Shown one piece after another: positions 15,351-23,873 of a stretch of 45,004 bases of DNA. This DNA is from an uncultured Chitinophagaceae bacterium (GTDB lineage: Bacteria; Bacteroidota; Bacteroidia; Chitinophagales; Chitinophagaceae), in the NCBI GenBank assembly GCA_903904335.1, contig CAIVCF010000119.1, positions 1 to 45,004 of the forward strand, given 5' to 3'. The notes under the pieces are model-generated. The model worked only from the letters and a program-made list of their open reading frames with translations. It made no database searches and had not been told where the DNA came from. Both the position numbers and the translations under genes were made by a program. Positions within the stretch are counted from its first letter, which is position 1; every line of letters starts with the position of its first letter.

Positions 15351-17189
15351 ATGAAAAGACTACTTACAGTAATCATTCTCGTTGCATTATGCCAGAAAAG
15401 CTTTTCCCAAGTCGATACATTTTCTGTTTATAAAAAAACAAGTGTGATGATTCCTATGCGTGATGGCACAAAGCTTTTCACAGTCATCATTGCCCCTGCG
15501 AATAATAATCAGCAAACATTTCCAATACTGATCCAGCGAACACCTTATGGTGCCGATATTCCCGTTAAGGACGGAAGTACTTTGAATATCACACGCACCA
15601 GCTTTTCTGTGTTGGGGAAAGGCGGATACATATTTGTATTACAGGATATTCGCGGCAAATATAAAAGTGAAGGAACGATGCAGATACATCAACCCATCAT
15701 TCATGTAAAAGAAAAAGGAAAAGTGGATGAAAGCACGGACACGTATGATACGGTTGACTGGTTAACAAAAAACATTTCAAACAATAACGGCAAAGCCGGT
15801 ATTTACGGCATTTCATATCCGGGTTGGTTAGCATTGGTTGGTGCTGTTGATCCGCACCCTGCTTTGAAAGCCTCGTCAGAACAGGCTTGTATGGGAGATC
15901 TGTTTTTAGGCGATGATTTTCATCACAACGGTGCATTCCGTTTGAGTTATGGCATGGAATACAGTTATGAAGTGGAATATGATAAAACAACTGATAGTGA
16001 TTTTCCTTTTCCTCAATATGATCTCTACGATTGGTATGTGAAATTGGGTTCTTTAAAAAATGTGAATGAAAAATATTTACATAATAAAATTCCCACCTGG
16101 AACAATTTTGTGCAGCATCCTAACTACGATTCTTTCTGGCAAAAAAATTCTACACTCAGTTATGTAACACATCCTGAAATTCCGATGATGCACGTGGGCG
16201 GTTATTTTGATCAGGAAGACATGAATGGTCCGCAATTGATGTATGCTGCCATGGAAAAGAAAGATACATTCAATCGCAACTTTATTGTTTTAGGTCCGTG
16301 GAATCACGGACAATGGTCAAGAGCCAATGCAGACAGTTTGGGAAAGATTGCATTTGAAAGTAATACCGCTGCATGGTTTCAGGCACTGCAAAAAAAATGG
16401 TTTGATTATTGGCTGAAAGGAATTGGTGACGGCAAATTCAGTGAAGCGAATTGTTTTCAAACCGGAAGCAATCAATGGAAAACCTATACAACCTGGCCGC
16501 CGAAAGAAGCTGTAATAAAAAATTTATATGCCAATAGTGATAATAAAGCTTCATTCAGCAAACCCAACACTGACAAGGGTTCTGTAACTTATATCAGCGA
16601 TCCAAATAAACCCGTTCCATATCGTACCACTCCTATTGAAGCAACTTATGGCAGAGGAAGCAGATGGAGAACATGGCATGTAGAAGATCAGCGATTTGTT
16701 TATTCAAGGCCTGATGTGGTAAGTTTTTCAGCAGATTCATTGACTGATGACCTGACTGTTACCGGAAAAATAACGGCACATATTTTTGCAAGCACTACAG
16801 GAACAGATGCGGATTTTATTGTGAAACTGATCGATGTTTATCCTGCATTCGATCAAAGTTTATCGATGAGTAATTATCAATTGCCTGTTGCCATGGAAGT
16901 GTTCAGAGGAAGGTTCAGAAAGAGTTTTGAAAAACCGGAACCTTTTGTTCCGGGAAAACCTGAAGAGATCGTGATAGATCTTCATCAGATCAATCATACT
17001 TTTAAAAAAGGGCACCGTTTGATGATACAGATTCAAAGCACCTGGTTCCCTGTTATCGACCGCAATCCTCAAAAATTCATTCCTAATATTTTTGAAGCAA
17101 AAGAATCAGATTTCATCAAAGCAGAACATACCATTTATTTTACAGAAAAATATCCAACGCATATTGAATTGCCTGTAATGAAGCAATAA
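15351..17189 (+). CDS. CocE/NonD-family hydrolase resembling alpha-amino acid ester hydrolase, secreted
   Basis: The chosen start MKRLLTVII opens a 20-residue signal peptide ending KSFSQ and gives 612 residues. The upstream in-frame ATG at 15189 lies inside the divergent gene and is rejected. The alpha/beta-hydrolase core has S155 in GISYPGW, D287 in YFDQEDMNG and H319 in GPWNHGQ. A helical cap lies between them, and a C-terminal jelly-roll domain (about 390-612) ends with HIELPVMK. D189 (in GDDFHHNGAF), E289 and D290 match in spacing the carboxylate cluster (D208, E309, D310 in the Xanthomonas enzyme) that holds the substrate alpha-amino group in alpha-amino acid ester hydrolases. It therefore probably hydrolyses or transfers alpha-amino acyl esters or amides. 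The natural substrate is unknown. Confidence 0.9.
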   Translation: MKRLLTVIILVALCQKSFSQVDTFSVYKKTSVMIPMRDGTKLFTVIIAPANNNQQTFPILIQRTPYGADIPVKDGSTLNITRTSFSVLGKGGYIFVLQDIRGKYKSEGTMQIHQPIIHVKEKGKVDESTDTYDTVDWLTKNISNNNGKAGIYGISYPGWLALVGAVDPHPALKASSEQACMGDLFLGDDFHHNGAFRLSYGMEYSYEVEYDKTTDSDFPFPQYDLYDWYVKLGSLKNVNEKYLHNKIPTWNNFVQHPNYDSFWQKNSTLSYVTHPEIPMMHVGGYFDQEDMNGPQLMYAAMEKKDTFNRNFIVLGPWNHGQWSRANADSLGKIAFESNTAAWFQALQKKWFDYWLKGIGDGKFSEANCFQTGSNQWKTYTTWPPKEAVIKNLYANSDNKASFSKPNTDKGSVTYISDPNKPVPYRTTPIEATYGRGSRWRTWHVEDQRFVYSRPDVVSFSADSLTDDLTVTGKITAHIFASTTGTDADFIVKLIDVYPAFDQSLSMSNYQLPVAMEVFRGRFRKSFEKPEPFVPGKPEEIVIDLHQINHTFKKGHRLMIQIQSTWFPVIDRNPQKFIPNIFEAKESDFIKAEHTIYFTEKYPTHIELPVMKQ

Positions 17190-17292
17190 CAGGGAGAAAT
17201 CAACGTTTTAAGCAGAAATTAAGGTAAAAAGGAAACTATAACTGTAAAAAAACTAAAACTTGTTTAATTTTATTTTTTGAAATTCTGATTTT

Positions 17293-17922
17293 ATGAAACG
17301 TTTGTCTCTATTAATTTTATCTGTTGTTGCGATCTTCGCCGTATCATGCAGCCATCACAAAAAAGTGCAGGTGCCTGTTAAGTCCGTTGAAGTACCAAAA
17401 GTTGCTGAACCTGCGGTAGACACAAATACTTATGTTCCTTTTACCAGAGACCTCTACAACAGATTAAAAGCATATAATATCGATATTAAGAAAGTACAGT
17501 TCTTTATTGATCAGCAAGTGGTATTGAACAGGTATATTGATGTAAATAAAGCAGAAATAAAATCAGGTGTGGTAAAGTTTGAGAACGGCAGATATACCAA
17601 TGAGATCGTTGTTCCTGCTCTTACACCATGTGTTGTTGATTCAGTTGATTATGACGGATTCAGGGTAAGTTTTGAAAAAGGGAGTTTGAATAATTTCAAA
17701 TTCATCAATAATAAATATTCGCCCGATTTCTTTGTTTTTACCGGCACCAACTGGAAAGAGGGCACTGCTGAAGTGTATTACGATAAACAGATCTATCGTG
17801 CAAGTTGTGCAAATTGTTCAAGTATCTCCGAAGTGAAACTGATGGTAAAACAAAGTGATATGGATAAGAGTGAAAAGAAAACAAAAGTTTTACAGGGAAG
17901 AAAAGTTGATTCAAATTTTTAA
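17293..17922 (+). CDS. Putative lipoprotein, function unknown
   Basis: The 209-residue protein has a lipoprotein signal peptide with lipobox AVSC and lipid-attachment Cys19, followed by a flexible Pro/Val-rich linker (about 25-50). The rest looks like one soluble beta-rich domain. It contains a CANCSS pair near the C-terminus and a basic tail (SEKKTKVLQGRK). I do not recognise a family. It probably faces the periplasm or is moved to the outer membrane. It lies about 100 bases after the ester hydrolase and may be cotranscribed, but the functions show no obvious link. Confidence 0.75.
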   Translation: MKRLSLLILSVVAIFAVSCSHHKKVQVPVKSVEVPKVAEPAVDTNTYVPFTRDLYNRLKAYNIDIKKVQFFIDQQVVLNRYIDVNKAEIKSGVVKFENGRYTNEIVVPALTPCVVDSVDYDGFRVSFEKGSLNNFKFINNKYSPDFFVFTGTNWKEGTAEVYYDKQIYRASCANCSSISEVKLMVKQSDMDKSEKKTKVLQGRKVDSNF

Positions 17923-18013
17923 TAATGTTTGTCAGCTGCCATGAAAATGGAACTGTGAACTGAGCGTAGCAAGAGGCGATGCCATAGAATACAAAAAGCT
18001 CAAATCAAAAAAA

Positions 18014-19024
18014 TTATTCTTCTCCTACATTGTGTTTCATTTTGTGGATTTGGATTCGAGTACCCAGTACAAATAGCTTCATCCCTTCAGAAATAGTGGT
18101 ATCATCGGGCGGATTAATTAAGAATTTTCCGTTCTTATGTTTTACACCAATACAATTAACTCCTGTTTTTTTCCAGTCCATAATTTCTTTTAAAGAAATA
18201 TCTCTTATTTCGGGTGGCAGTTTATCATAATCTATGCTTTCGATATTAATACTTTCTCCTTCATCGCCTGATAAATGATCGATAAATTCCACCACATCGG
18301 GTTTTGAAACCAATGTTGCCATATGTGTACCTCCTATCTTATCCGGCATGATAACATTATTAGCGCCTGCTTTTTTTAATTTAGCTACAGCACTTGCCTG
18401 CGTTGCACGGCTGATGATATGGATATTCGGATTTAATGTTCTTGCAGATAACACCACAAAAACATTATCAGCATCAGTTGGTAAAGCGCATATTAAACTT
18501 CTTGCATTTTCGATGCCTGCTTTTTTTAATATCTCATCATTAGTGGCATCGCCCTTTAAATAAAGAAGATGCGGATCTTCCAATAGAAAATCATCAATAT
18601 TTTTTTCACGATAATCAATGGCAACAAAATCCACTCTATGTGCCTTCAATGTTTTTGCAGCCTGTTGTCCGTTACGGCCAAAACCGCAAATAATGACATG
18701 GCCGTTGAGATGATTGAGTGATAACATAAGTTTTCTGTTTTTAAAATACAATTGCATCTCTCCGCTCGCAACATATCTGGTCAGTCTTGCCAATGCATAA
18801 GCGAATGTGGCGAATGAAGTGATGATGAAAAACATATTGAATATCCTTCCTGCATGAGATAACGGTTTTACTTCCCCGTAACCGATGGTGGTGATAGTGA
18901 TGACCGTCATGTATAAAGCGTCAAAGAAGCTGTATCCTTCCACCGTCATAAATCCGGCTATACCAATCATGGTGATGACTAATATCACAACAAACCAGAA
19001 GATCAATGGCGGCAATCGTTTCAT
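18014..19024 (-). CDS. Two-TM potassium channel with RCK (TrkA-N/TrkA-C) domains
   Basis: A 336-residue ion channel. TM1 is about 7-27, the pore loop has the K+ selectivity filter TITTIGYGEV, and TM2 is about 58-80. The cytoplasmic RCK domain begins with the Rossmann motif VIICGFGRNGQQAA (GxGxxG) and continues through SLICALPTDADNVFVVLSAR. The TrkA-C domain (about 250-330) has the typical final phrase EGMKLFVLGT. Such MthK/Kch-like channels are gated by ligands bound to the RCK ring, such as Ca2+, nucleotides or NAD(H). Which ligand applies here cannot be told. It is monocistronic and divergent from the FKBP gene. Confidence 0.95.
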   Translation of the reverse strand: MKRLPPLIFWFVVILVITMIGIAGFMTVEGYSFFDALYMTVITITTIGYGEVKPLSHAGRIFNMFFIITSFATFAYALARLTRYVASGEMQLYFKNRKLMLSLNHLNGHVIICGFGRNGQQAAKTLKAHRVDFVAIDYREKNIDDFLLEDPHLLYLKGDATNDEILKKAGIENARSLICALPTDADNVFVVLSARTLNPNIHIISRATQASAVAKLKKAGANNVIMPDKIGGTHMATLVSKPDVVEFIDHLSGDEGESINIESIDYDKLPPEIRDISLKEIMDWKKTGVNCIGVKHKNGKFLINPPDDTTISEGMKLFVLGTRIQIHKMKHNVGEE

Positions 19025-19107
19025 AAAAAATTGTATAGCTGAACTGACTCTCTTTCAAAATTACAGCAGAGAAATTTAATGAAGAATGATTATTGGCATC
19101 TATCCAT

Positions 19108-19115
19108 TACTTTCG
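19108..19115 (+). promoter_or_regulatory. -7 promoter element of the FKBP gene
   Basis: TACTTTCG differs from TAnnTTTG in one base and lies 15 bases before the ATG at 19130. It sits inside the longer open frame that begins at 19079 and so argues for the shorter protein. Confidence 0.5.
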
Positions 19116-19129
19116 CAAAAATATTCATT

Positions 19130-19564
19130 ATGGGTATTGCAGATAAATTAGCGCAAATGAAAAACGAAAAAGCAGCAGAAAATTTAAAAGCCGGACAAGA
19201 ATTTCTGGCAACGAATAAAACAAAAGAAGGTGTAATTGAATTGGCAAGCGGATTACAGTATGAAGTGATTACAGCCGGTGCCGGTGAAAAACCAAAAGCA
19301 CATAACAGTGTTACCTGTCATTATCATGGAACCTTGATCAATGGAACTGTATTTGACAGTAGTGTGCAAAGAGGAGCTCCTGCAACATTTCCATTGAACA
19401 GAGTAATTTCAGGATGGACTGAAGGATTGCAATTAATGCCAACCGGAAGCAAATGGCGTTTCTTTATTCCACCACATTTGGGTTATGGAGACAGACAAGT
19501 AAGCGCTGAGATTGGGTCAAATTCAACTTTGATATTTGAAGTGGAATTGATCTCGTTTAATTAA
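19130..19564 (+). CDS. FKBP-type peptidyl-prolyl cis-trans isomerase (FklB/Mip-like)
   Basis: The 144-residue cytoplasmic isomerase starts MGIADKLAQMKNEKAAEN. This gives a short helical dimerisation segment (about 1-38) and then the FKBP domain (about 40-144). Ligand-pocket motifs are visible: TCHYHGTLINGTVFDSS, a VISGWTEGLQLMP strand-helix with the conserved Trp, and IPPHLGYGDR. It lacks a signal peptide and belongs with the short FklB (FKBP22-like) proteins that speed proline isomerisation during folding. The longer frame from 19079 would add 17 residues that overlap the promoter element. A strong hairpin terminator follows the stop. Confidence 0.95.
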   Translation: MGIADKLAQMKNEKAAENLKAGQEFLATNKTKEGVIELASGLQYEVITAGAGEKPKAHNSVTCHYHGTLINGTVFDSSVQRGAPATFPLNRVISGWTEGLQLMPTGSKWRFFIPPHLGYGDRQVSAEIGSNSTLIFEVELISFN

Positions 19565-19575
19565 TAACACGAAAG

Positions 19576-19623
19576 TCGTTAATCGCAAGTTCAGAAGATG
19601 CCAACTTACGATTAACGATTTTT
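19576..19623 (+). terminator. Rho-independent terminator after the FKBP gene
   Basis: TCGTTAATCGCAAGTT (19576-19591) pairs with AACTTACGATTAACGA (19603-19618), 15 of 16 positions, with one C-A mismatch. A T run follows. It separates the convergent FKBP and ABC-F genes. Confidence 0.88.
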
Positions 19624-19628
19624 ATTAT

Positions 19629-21533
19629 TTACATCAGTTCACTTAATTCCAACCAACGCAATTCTTTTTGGGCTAATTCAGAACTGATCTCTCCTATTCT
19701 TTTGCTTAATAAATTCAATCTTTCAAAGTCTTCATCAGGATTACTGAGTTGTTCTTCTATTTTATTTTTCTCTGCTTCCAATGAGGCGATCTCTTTTTCC
19801 AGATCTTCAAACTCACGTTTTTCTTTGAATGTTGGTTTTCTTTTTGCAGTTGCTTTAATCTCTTCCTTAATTGCTTCTTCGGTTGATTTCCCCTTGCTTT
19901 TAAAATCTTCCAATGCCTGCCACTTATTATCTTTCTTCTCATTGTCTTTCAACCAAAGTCTGTACTGCGTATAGTTTCCGGGAAAATCTCTTACTTCGCC
20001 TTCACCTTCAAAAATAAATAAGTGATCTACCAACCTATCCATGAAATATCTATCGTGACTAACGATCAACACACAACCCTGATAATCGCTTAAGAAATTT
20101 TCGAGCACCGCTAATGTGGGAAGATCAAGATCATTGGTAGGTTCATCTAAAATTAAAAAGTTAGGATTAGTGAATAAGACAATCAATAACTGCAATCGCT
20201 TTTTTTCACCACCACTTAATGAATTTAAATATGTGTATTGTTTATCAGGTGTGAATAAAAATAATTCTAAGAACTGCGCTGCACTTAAACTTCCGCCGTT
20301 TGCCAATGGAAAATTCTCTGCAAATGTTTTCACATATTCAATCACCCGCATGTTGTGTTTGAATACCAAACCTTGTTGTGAAAAATTACCGAACACAACC
20401 GTATCACCCACATTGATTTTACCGCTATCACTTTTTTCCAAACCCTGCAGCATATTTAAGAAAGTGGATTTACCAACACCATTCTTTCCAATAATTCCAA
20501 TTCTTTCACCTTTGCTGAAAGTATAATCAAGGCCTTTTAAAATTGGAAGGCTGCCATAACTCTTATTCACTTTTTTCATCTCAACGATCTTTCCACCCAG
20601 CCTGCTCATCTTCACCTGCAATTGTACTTGTGCATCTTCTATTTTTTGTTTGGCCTTTGCTTCTACTTCATAAAAATTATCTTGTCTGCTTTTACTTTTT
20701 GTGGTACGTGCTTTTGGTTGTTTGCGCATCCACTCTAATTCTTTTCGGTATTCGTTCTTCGCTTTATCAATACTTGCCAATTCGCTTTCAACACGTGCTG
20801 CTTTTTTCTCAACATAGTTTTCATAATCGCCGCGATACACATACATGTTCTCTCTTTCCAATTCCCAAATTTCTTCACTCACTGCATCGAGAAAATAACG
20901 GTCATGTGTTACCAATAACAAAGTCACATTTTCCTGATTCAAATAATTTTCTAACCACTCGATCATCTCTACATCCAAATGATTCGTTGGTTCATCCATC
21001 ATCAACAAAGTATGTTTATGATCAAAGCCAATATCAATTAATGTTTTTGCGAGTGCAACACGTTTACGTTGCCCTCCGCTTAAATCGCTCACAGCTTGTT
21101 CTAAATGGTGCACATTCAATTTGGTCAATATCTGTTTCACTTTCACTTCAAAATCCCAGGCATTCAGATCATCCATTTTACCAAATAATTCCACCATTTT
21201 TTCGCCGTCTTCGCTATCGGTTGCCAATTCATATTCACGGATCACATTCAGTACCGGATGATTGGTATGAAAAATATTTTCCAGCACCGTTTTGTTCTCA
21301 TCAAATTTTGGGTCTTGCTCAAACAAAGCCACCGTAACATCTTTATGAATAAATAATTTGCCGGAATCAGGCGTTTCTTCACCGTTCAAAATACGCAGCA
21401 GGGTTGATTTTCCCACGCCGTTGCGTGCGATCAGCGCAATTTTATCACCCTCATTGATGTGAAATGAAATATTCTTAAACAACGGATTAATACCGTAACT
21501 CTTGGTTAAACCTTCTACAGAAACATAATGCAT
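19629..21533 (-). CDS. ABC-F family ATPase (Uup-like)
   Basis: The 634-residue soluble protein has two ABC ATPase domains and no membrane domain. Domain 1 has Walker A ARNGVGKST, signature LSGGQRKR and Walker B LLMMDEPTNHLD. Domain 2 has GKNGVGKST, LSGGEKKR and LILDEPTNDLD. A charged interdomain linker (about 240-310) carries KARTTKSKSRQ. The C-terminal coiled coil (about 560-634) typical of Uup is preceded by a Lys/Glu-rich stretch. ABC-F proteins act on the ribosome, and Uup also affects DNA transposon excision and ribosome assembly. The ATG at 21533 is chosen because MHYVSVEGLTKSYG is the family start and a perfect -7 element lies just upstream. It may be cotranscribed with the DUF1569 gene before it. 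Confidence 0.94.
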   Translation of the reverse strand: MHYVSVEGLTKSYGINPLFKNISFHINEGDKIALIARNGVGKSTLLRILNGEETPDSGKLFIHKDVTVALFEQDPKFDENKTVLENIFHTNHPVLNVIREYELATDSEDGEKMVELFGKMDDLNAWDFEVKVKQILTKLNVHHLEQAVSDLSGGQRKRVALAKTLIDIGFDHKHTLLMMDEPTNHLDVEMIEWLENYLNQENVTLLLVTHDRYFLDAVSEEIWELERENMYVYRGDYENYVEKKAARVESELASIDKAKNEYRKELEWMRKQPKARTTKSKSRQDNFYEVEAKAKQKIEDAQVQLQVKMSRLGGKIVEMKKVNKSYGSLPILKGLDYTFSKGERIGIIGKNGVGKSTFLNMLQGLEKSDSGKINVGDTVVFGNFSQQGLVFKHNMRVIEYVKTFAENFPLANGGSLSAAQFLELFLFTPDKQYTYLNSLSGGEKKRLQLLIVLFTNPNFLILDEPTNDLDLPTLAVLENFLSDYQGCVLIVSHDRYFMDRLVDHLFIFEGEGEVRDFPGNYTQYRLWLKDNEKKDNKWQALEDFKSKGKSTEEAIKEEIKATAKRKPTFKEKREFEDLEKEIASLEAEKNKIEEQLSNPDEDFERLNLLSKRIGEISSELAQKELRWLELSELM

Positions 21534-21537
21534 GCGG

Positions 21538-21545
21538 CAAATATA
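21538..21545 (-). promoter_or_regulatory. -7 promoter element of the ABC-F gene
   Basis: On the minus strand TATATTTG matches TAnnTTTG exactly, 4 bases before the ATG at 21533. It overlaps the upstream ATG at 21554 frame, so the short start and a nearly leaderless mRNA are favoured. No TTTG lies at the ideal spacing. Confidence 0.5.
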
Positions 21546-21602
21546 GCGATGCAAATTTTGATAGGTAATTTTGGGGTGACGGGCAGTAGTTTTTCATGGC
21601 TA

Positions 21603-21629
21603 CTTTACTTGCGTCGCACACTTGTGCTT
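21603..21629 (-). repeat. Dispersed intergenic motif, copy A
   Basis: On the minus strand the sequence AAGCACAAGTGTGCGAC, followed by GCAAGTAAAG, matches the motif at 38832-38858 at about 20 of 24 aligned positions. It matches the first half of the copy at 990. It is non-coding, between the DUF1569 stop and the ABC-F promoter. Confidence 0.5.
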
Positions 21630-21647
21630 TCAAATAATAATTGATCA

Positions 21648-22103
21648 CTATACCCCAAACTGCTTCAAATGATGATCCAAATGTTTATAAAACATATTAT
21701 TCCATTGGGTTTTATTCAGTACATCAAATGAGTGAGATTCTTTCCCGTCAAAATATGCTTCACCGAGTTGTTGTGTTTTGATGATAAAATTTATTAAACG
21801 TTCTTTCTCTATTTCAAAATCTTTATCATCTTTCACTATAAAGAATGGTGCAGTGTTAATGCTTTTCTTAAATGGCTTTTCATTTGTAACCATATCTTTT
21901 GCCATTAATTTAATAATGAATTTCATCAATCCTTTTGGTTTTGGATGTTTATCTTCATCATATACCAACTCATACGTTACATTACAATGTGCCAGCATTT
22001 GTGATACACTCATTTTTCCCCAGAGATGTTGCGTATTTGGCGTTAATCTGTTAATACGGTCAATAATTTCGTCAGAAACACTTTGATCAAAAATATTTTT
22101 CAT
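21648..22103 (-). CDS. DUF1569 domain-containing protein (DinB-like fold)
   Basis: The 151-residue cytoplasmic protein carries the DUF1569 pattern: RINRLTPNTQHLWGKMSVSQMLAHC near the N-terminus, and NKTQWNNMFYKHLDHHLKQFG at the end. The latter has the spaced histidines expected of the DinB/YfiT-like metal-binding four-helix fold (H46-type and C-terminal HLDHH). The reaction is unknown. DinB-superfamily members include thiol transferases and hydrolases. It starts 23 bases after the acyl-CoA ligase stop and may be cotranscribed, although a promoter-like TAACTTTA (22122-22129, minus) is also present. Confidence 0.85.
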   Translation of the reverse strand: MKNIFDQSVSDEIIDRINRLTPNTQHLWGKMSVSQMLAHCNVTYELVYDEDKHPKPKGLMKFIIKLMAKDMVTNEKPFKKSINTAPFFIVKDDKDFEIEKERLINFIIKTQQLGEAYFDGKESHSFDVLNKTQWNNMFYKHLDHHLKQFGV

Positions 22104-22126
22104 TTTTTTGTTTTTAAAATATAAAG

Positions 22127-23758
22127 TTACACTCCTAATTTCCCTTCTGCATATAATCTGCGCATTTCTTTTTTATCAAATTTGCCAACACTTGTTTTCG
22201 GGATCTCTTTAATAAAACTGATCTTCTCCGGCAATTGGTATTTGGCAAATGATGGCAATAAAAATGAATGGAGCTCATCCATCGACAATGAATCATTTTC
22301 ATCTCGCAACACAATAACAGCTAAAGGGCGTTCTGTCCATAGCTCATCAGGAATAGCGATCACAGAAGCTTCTTTCACTTTTGGATACGCCATGATTGCC
22401 ACTTCCAGCGCTACACTCGATATCCATTCACCACCGCTTTTAATGAGGTCTTTGGTTCGGTCAGTTATTTTCAGATAACCTTCTTCATTGATCGTTCCTA
22501 CGTCACCTGTTTTAAACCAACCATCTTCACTGAAATTTTCATGACTGATGGTTTTGAAATAAGAGCTGATGACCCATACACCTTTGACTTGAATCTCACC
22601 AACTGTTTTTCCATCACGTGGCGCAATGATTCCATTTTCGGTAACAATTCTTATTTCAACACAGGGAACTTCCTGTCCCTGCAATGCTCTTATTTTTATT
22701 TTTTCAGAATCTGATAAAGATGCATGCTGGGGTTGCAATCTGCTTAAAGTTCCTACCGGAGATGTTTCTGTCATTCCCCATGCATGTATGGCTTTGATAC
22801 CAAAATCTTTTTGAAAGTTTCCTATCAATGTTGGAGGCATGGATGCTCCTCCTACTAAAAATTCTTTTAAAGGAAAAGAATCACTTACTCCATTTTTTTT
22901 CAATACTGTATAAATTCCCTGCCAGATGGTGGGAACACCGTTCGCTTTATTTGCTTTTTCGTTAATGATGATATCAATAAAAGGTTCGGGATGTAAATGA
23001 CAGGAAGGGAAAATTAAAACAGTCCCACATAAAACAGCACCATAAGGAATACCCCATGCCATCACATGAAATTGAGGTACACCAACTAATATCCTGTCTT
23101 CGGTTGATGTATTGCCATAATTGGGTAGAGACATTATTACAGCATGCAACCATGTTGACCTATGTGAATACAATACACCTTTGGGCAAACCCGTTGTGCC
23201 GCTGGTATAACACATGGCACAGGCATCATTCTCATCAACTGTTACCCAATCAATATTATCGGCTGCATCGGCAATAAAATCTTCATAATCGATTGCGTTA
23301 GGTAAACTTGTTTTAAAACCTTTTGGCGCATTCATGATGATGTACGCTTCCACTGTTGGCAACAACGCAGCAATATTTTCAAATGCCGGAGTCAATATTG
23401 CATCGATAAAAATGATCCTGTCTTCAGCATTATTAACGATGAATTCTGTTTGTGAAGAAGAAAGTCTGATATTAATGGTATGACAAACTGCGCCGGCGCC
23501 GGGAATGCCAAAATACAATTCAAGATGCTGATGATGATTCCAAGCATAAGTGCCGATCATATCTCCCGGCTTTACCTGAAACTTTCCCAGCAAAGCATCG
23601 GCAATCTTTTTACTTCGTTTATAGAGATCGGCATAAGTATACACATGCCTTGTTTTGTCCGGAAAAATGCTGATGATCTCCTTTTTCGGGAACACACGGT
23701 TTCCGTGATCAATAATTGACGTTACGGTAAGCGGGCAATGCATCATTAGTCCTTGCAT
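22127..23758 (-). CDS. Medium/long-chain fatty acid-CoA ligase (AMP-binding)
   Basis: The 543-residue adenylate-forming enzyme activates a carboxylic acid with ATP to an acyl-AMP and then an acyl-CoA thioester. Motifs in order: the P-loop CYTSGTTGLPKGV, the A5 motif GMTETSP, the WFKTGDVGTI/GYLKITDRTKD hinge region (A7/A8), ISSVALEVAIMAYP, and the C-terminal catalytic lysine in PKTSVGKFDKK (A10). The N-terminal stretch, with HCPLTVTSIIDHG and TYAWNHHQHLELYFGIPGAGAVCHTINIRL, is typical of the AlkK-like medium-chain ligase group. Chain-length preference is an inference. Later in-frame ATGs at 23746 and 23743 are possible starts. The 9-base inverted repeat around its leader is described separately. 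Confidence 0.93.
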   Translation of the reverse strand: MQGLMMHCPLTVTSIIDHGNRVFPKKEIISIFPDKTRHVYTYADLYKRSKKIADALLGKFQVKPGDMIGTYAWNHHQHLELYFGIPGAGAVCHTINIRLSSSQTEFIVNNAEDRIIFIDAILTPAFENIAALLPTVEAYIIMNAPKGFKTSLPNAIDYEDFIADAADNIDWVTVDENDACAMCYTSGTTGLPKGVLYSHRSTWLHAVIMSLPNYGNTSTEDRILVGVPQFHVMAWGIPYGAVLCGTVLIFPSCHLHPEPFIDIIINEKANKANGVPTIWQGIYTVLKKNGVSDSFPLKEFLVGGASMPPTLIGNFQKDFGIKAIHAWGMTETSPVGTLSRLQPQHASLSDSEKIKIRALQGQEVPCVEIRIVTENGIIAPRDGKTVGEIQVKGVWVISSYFKTISHENFSEDGWFKTGDVGTINEEGYLKITDRTKDLIKSGGEWISSVALEVAIMAYPKVKEASVIAIPDELWTERPLAVIVLRDENDSLSMDELHSFLLPSFAKYQLPEKISFIKEIPKTSVGKFDKKEMRRLYAEGKLGV

Positions 23759-23817
23759 AATATATTTTTTAAAAAGTAATTAAACAATATACTCTGCATT
23801 TTTTATTGATGCAAGGA
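23750..23817. promoter_or_regulatory. Inverted repeat around the acyl-CoA ligase leader
   Basis: TCCTTGCAT (23750-23758) and ATGCAAGGA (23809-23817) are perfect 9-base inverted repeats 50 bases apart. One arm contains the ligase start codon. They could be operator half-sites or, if the mRNA starts upstream, a hairpin that hides the start. The function is not shown. Confidence 0.3.
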
Positions 23818-23840
23818 TATTTAAAAGAATTTTAAACACT

Positions 23841-23848
23841 TACATTCG
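23841..23848 (+). promoter_or_regulatory. -7 promoter element of the GT-C-like membrane protein gene
   Basis: TACATTCG differs from TAnnTTTG in one base and lies 25 bases before the ATG at 23874. No convincing -33 half is seen. Confidence 0.35.
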
Positions 23849-23873
23849 CAACGGAATAAAAATTAATTCTGCA

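Noticed and set aside
17925-17995. Possible fourth copy of the dispersed motif after the lipoprotein gene (GCCATGAAAATGG and AGCGTAGCAAGAGGCGATGCC)
   Set aside because: Only short parts resemble the flanks of the copy at 21603, and the CACAAGAGTG core is missing.
20543-21337. A 264-residue open frame on the plus strand opposite the ABC-F gene
   Set aside because: It lies wholly inside a strongly conserved ABC-F gene on the other strand, has odd composition and no recognisable domain, so it is a shadow frame.
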